DNA from: Chryseobacterium sp. Leaf405
Lineage (GTDB): Bacteria > Bacteroidota > Bacteroidia > Flavobacteriales > Weeksellaceae
DNA length: 64,000 nucleotides
Assembly: GCF_001425355.1 (NCBI RefSeq)
Contig: NZ_LMQN01000012.1
Location: 227,510-291,509 of the forward strand
Direction: 5' to 3'
The translations under genes and the position numbers were made by a program. Shown here one piece after another: positions 62,369-64,000 of this stretch (positions are counted from its first letter, which is position 1; every line of letters starts with the position of its first letter). Below the pieces are notes generated by a model. The model worked only from the letters and a program-made list of their open reading frames with translations, made no database searches and was not told the DNA's origin.

Positions 62369-62839
62369 ATGAACTATCAACTGGACGAAATAGACAAGAA
62401 AATTCTTGATTTCTTGGTAGAGAACACAAGAATGCCTTTTACAGAGATTGCTAAGCAGATGGATGTTTCTGCTGGAACAATTCACGTAAGAGTGAAAAAG
62501 ATGGAGGATGCAGGTATTATTTTGGGATCATCTCTTAATATCGATTACAGAAAGCTGGATTACCACTTCACTGCTTTCATAGGAATCCTTTTAACAAAAT
62601 CAAACAGAACTCAGGAAGTTTTGAAAGAGTTATCTACTCTTCCTAACGTAATCGAAGCGAGTGTTATTTCAGGGAAATACAATATCTTCTGTAAAGTGAG
62701 AGCTAAAAATACAGACGACGCAAAAAGAATTATCTATCAGATAGATGATATTCAAGACGTAATGAGAACTGAAAGTATGATCTCTATGGAGGAGTTTTTA
62801 AGCGATAAAAACAGATTGATCAACGCAATCTCTATATAA
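62369..62839 (+). CDS. Lrp/AsnC-family transcription regulator
   Basis: 156 residues. N-terminal winged HTH (LDEIDKKILDFLVENTRMPF; GTIHVRVKKMEDAGII) and C-terminal RAM ligand-binding domain (VIEASVISGKYNIFCKVRAK). These regulators respond to amino acids; the targets here are unknown. A single-gene unit between a -7 box and a terminator. Confidence 0.94.
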   Translation: MNYQLDEIDKKILDFLVENTRMPFTEIAKQMDVSAGTIHVRVKKMEDAGIILGSSLNIDYRKLDYHFTAFIGILLTKSNRTQEVLKELSTLPNVIEASVISGKYNIFCKVRAKNTDDAKRIIYQIDDIQDVMRTESMISMEEFLSDKNRLINAISI

Positions 62840-62863
62840 TCAAATTTTAAACGAATTATATAA

Positions 62864-62900
62864 AAAGAACTTATGAAATCTCTCATAAGTTCTTTATTTT
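62864..62900 (+). terminator. intrinsic terminator after the Lrp gene
   Basis: AAAGAACTTATGA (62864-62876) pairs perfectly with TCATAAGTTCTTT (62883-62895), followed by ATTTTT. Confidence 0.88.
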
Positions 62901-62902
62901 TG
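62895..62902 (+). promoter_or_regulatory. -7 box overlapping the terminator tail
   Basis: TATTTTTG ends five bases before the ATG at 62908, implying a leaderless or nearly leaderless transcript. Confidence 0.5.
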
Positions 62903-62907
62903 TACCT

Positions 62908-63285
62908 ATGGAAGAATACAGTTACTTTGATGAAGATCCGAAAAAAGGGTGGGGATTTATTCTGGCATTTGCAGCCCTAATGTTATTTACAGTTATGGGA
63001 TTCGGGGTAGATCTTGATGAATATCTGCAGCATGAAACATTGAATATTCCGGCTTGGTATTCTGCCGTCATTTTTGCGATTGATGCATTGATGGTAGTAA
63101 GTCTGATTCTGATGTTCTTCTACCGAAAAATAGGGATATTTATGTTTCCTGCTTTATTGGTTTTACACTTTTTTATGCATAATTTTTACCTGTCAACTTT
63201 TTTATATACAGACGTAACGAACCTTTTCCTTTTCACGGGTTTTGGAATGTTGGCAATTATTCCGAAATGGAAGTTTTTTAAATAG
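62908..63285 (+). CDS. four-helix membrane protein of unknown function
   Basis: 125 residues: an acidic N-terminus (MEEYSYFDEDPKKGWG) and hydrophobic segments near 16-33, 50-71, 76-93 and 97-118. No family recognised. Single-gene unit bounded by terminators. Confidence 0.7.
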   Translation: MEEYSYFDEDPKKGWGFILAFAALMLFTVMGFGVDLDEYLQHETLNIPAWYSAVIFAIDALMVVSLILMFFYRKIGIFMFPALLVLHFFMHNFYLSTFLYTDVTNLFLFTGFGMLAIIPKWKFFK

Positions 63286-63343
63286 CCTCTATTAAGAGAG
63301 AGCAAAGAATTTAGAAATTAAGACATTACAATATTATAATAAG

Positions 63344-63370
63344 AACGGGTTAAGCCCGTTTTTTCTTTTA
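63344..63370 (+). terminator. intrinsic terminator
   Basis: AACGGG (63344-63349) pairs with CCCGTT (63355-63360) around TTAAG, followed by TTTTCTTTT. Confidence 0.85.
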
Positions 63371-63428
63371 TACTAAACTTATAAAGTATTTAAAATTAAA
63401 TATTATAGATATTCCTATAAAATAATTA

Positions 63429-63473
63429 TAGACAGAACGATCTGTATTTTTTGACAATTAAGTCGTACATTTG
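63429..63473 (+). promoter_or_regulatory. operator-like palindrome and -7 box of the TetR gene
   Basis: ACAGA-ACGA-TCTGT (63432-63445) is an inverted repeat of TetR-operator type, followed by TACATTTG (63466-63473). Autoregulation is inferred. Confidence 0.5.
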
Positions 63474-63495
63474 TCTTATTAAAATAAACCACAAG

Positions 63496-64000
63496 ATGCT
63501 ATCACCGAAAGAAAGAATCATTAAAACAACATTTGAGCTATTTGCAAAGCAAGGATATAATTCGACGGGAATTAATCAAATTATTTCTGAAGCCAGTGTA
63601 GCAAGAGCAAGCTTCTATCAATATTTTAAATCTAAAGAAGATCTTTGTGTTGAGTTTTTAAATGTAAGACATGACTATTGGTTTAATGAATTACGTCAAT
63701 TCACTTCAAAAGAGAATGATGTAAAATCTAAAATCATTTCTTCTTTCGATTTTTTACTGTATATGAATGAAAAAGAAGATTTCAGAGGCTGCAGCTTCCT
63801 GAATATTTTATCTGAAATCCCGACGGATAATATAAAAATCCTTACTGTAATCCAAAATCATAAAAGAGATCTTAGAAATTACTTTTCAGCCTTGGTGGAA
63901 AATACAGACATGGCGGATCATATTTATTTATTATTTGAAAGCAGTATTATTGAAAGTCAGCTTTTCAGATCGAACGAATTAATAGAAAAATCAAAAAAAA
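63496..64000 (+). CDS. TetR/AcrR-family transcription regulator (3' end beyond window)
   Basis: 168 codons are visible with no stop. The N-terminal HTH reads ERIIKTTFELFAKQGYNSTG, INQIISEASVARASFYQYF, KSKEDL, which is the TetR DNA-binding signature. The ligand domain follows (FRGCSFLNILSEIP, resembling TetR_C groups with a conserved GCxxxN). Target genes probably lie beyond the window. Confidence 0.92.
   Translation, partial: MLSPKERIIKTTFELFAKQGYNSTGINQIISEASVARASFYQYFKSKEDLCVEFLNVRHDYWFNELRQFTSKENDVKSKIISSFDFLLYMNEKEDFRGCSFLNILSEIPTDNIKILTVIQNHKRDLRNYFSALVENTDMADHIYLLFESSIIESQLFRSNELIEKSKK

Overview
The window looks like the chromosome of a Bacteroidota bacterium of the class Flavobacteriia, close to Chryseobacterium. 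The evidence is low GC, a complete gldKLMN type IX secretion/gliding operon, a DUF4270 lipoprotein next to glmS, abundant lipoprotein signals, and promoters with the flavobacterial -7 box TAnnTTTG. The genus is an inference.

Layout. 1-11.9 kb is conserved core: tRNA-Lys, panC, a half-length glycogen-synthase-like protein, DUF4270, glmS, gldK-gldL-gldM-gldN, an FAD oxidoreductase and a SemiSWEET. 11.9-22.1 kb holds two small lipoproteins, a long palindrome-rich gap, a tripartite RND efflux operon and a TPR/AraC regulator. 22.1-32 kb is accessory: small orphan genes, an IS1595-type transposase behind a strongly self-complementary non-coding stretch, and a broken Rhs/YD-repeat polymorphic toxin with a probable immunity gene. 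32-36.4 kb contains orphan genes and an M20 peptidase. The 391-base gap before the peptidase carries a hidden array: an ACT core recurs every 21 bases (one interval is 22) for twelve units, while the bases between differ.

36,496-52,066 is an integrated island in tRNA-Ser(GGA). It is bounded by a perfect 76-bp direct repeat of the tRNA 3' part, with a tyrosine integrase beside the intact tRNA. It carries a replication/recombination-like module (SF2 helicase, RecA-like ATPase, DUF3871), an XRE repressor with two operators, a RadC-like gene with an in-frame amber codon, and a tightly coupled four-gene operon: dGTPase, nucleotidyltransferase-DNA methyltransferase fusion, PD-(D/E)XK nuclease, small protein. 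I do not recognise that operon as a named system; it is the best protein-level candidate for an undescribed defence system. No phage structural or conjugation genes are visible in the island.

52.1-64 kb returns to core: asparaginase, SpoU-family methyltransferase, two small membrane-associated genes, rsmE, tsaD, tamB, an Lrp regulator, a small membrane protein and a TetR regulator cut off by the window end.

The two strongest signals for follow-up are the 21-bp phased array (33,016-33,273) and the island operon (39,727-45,981).
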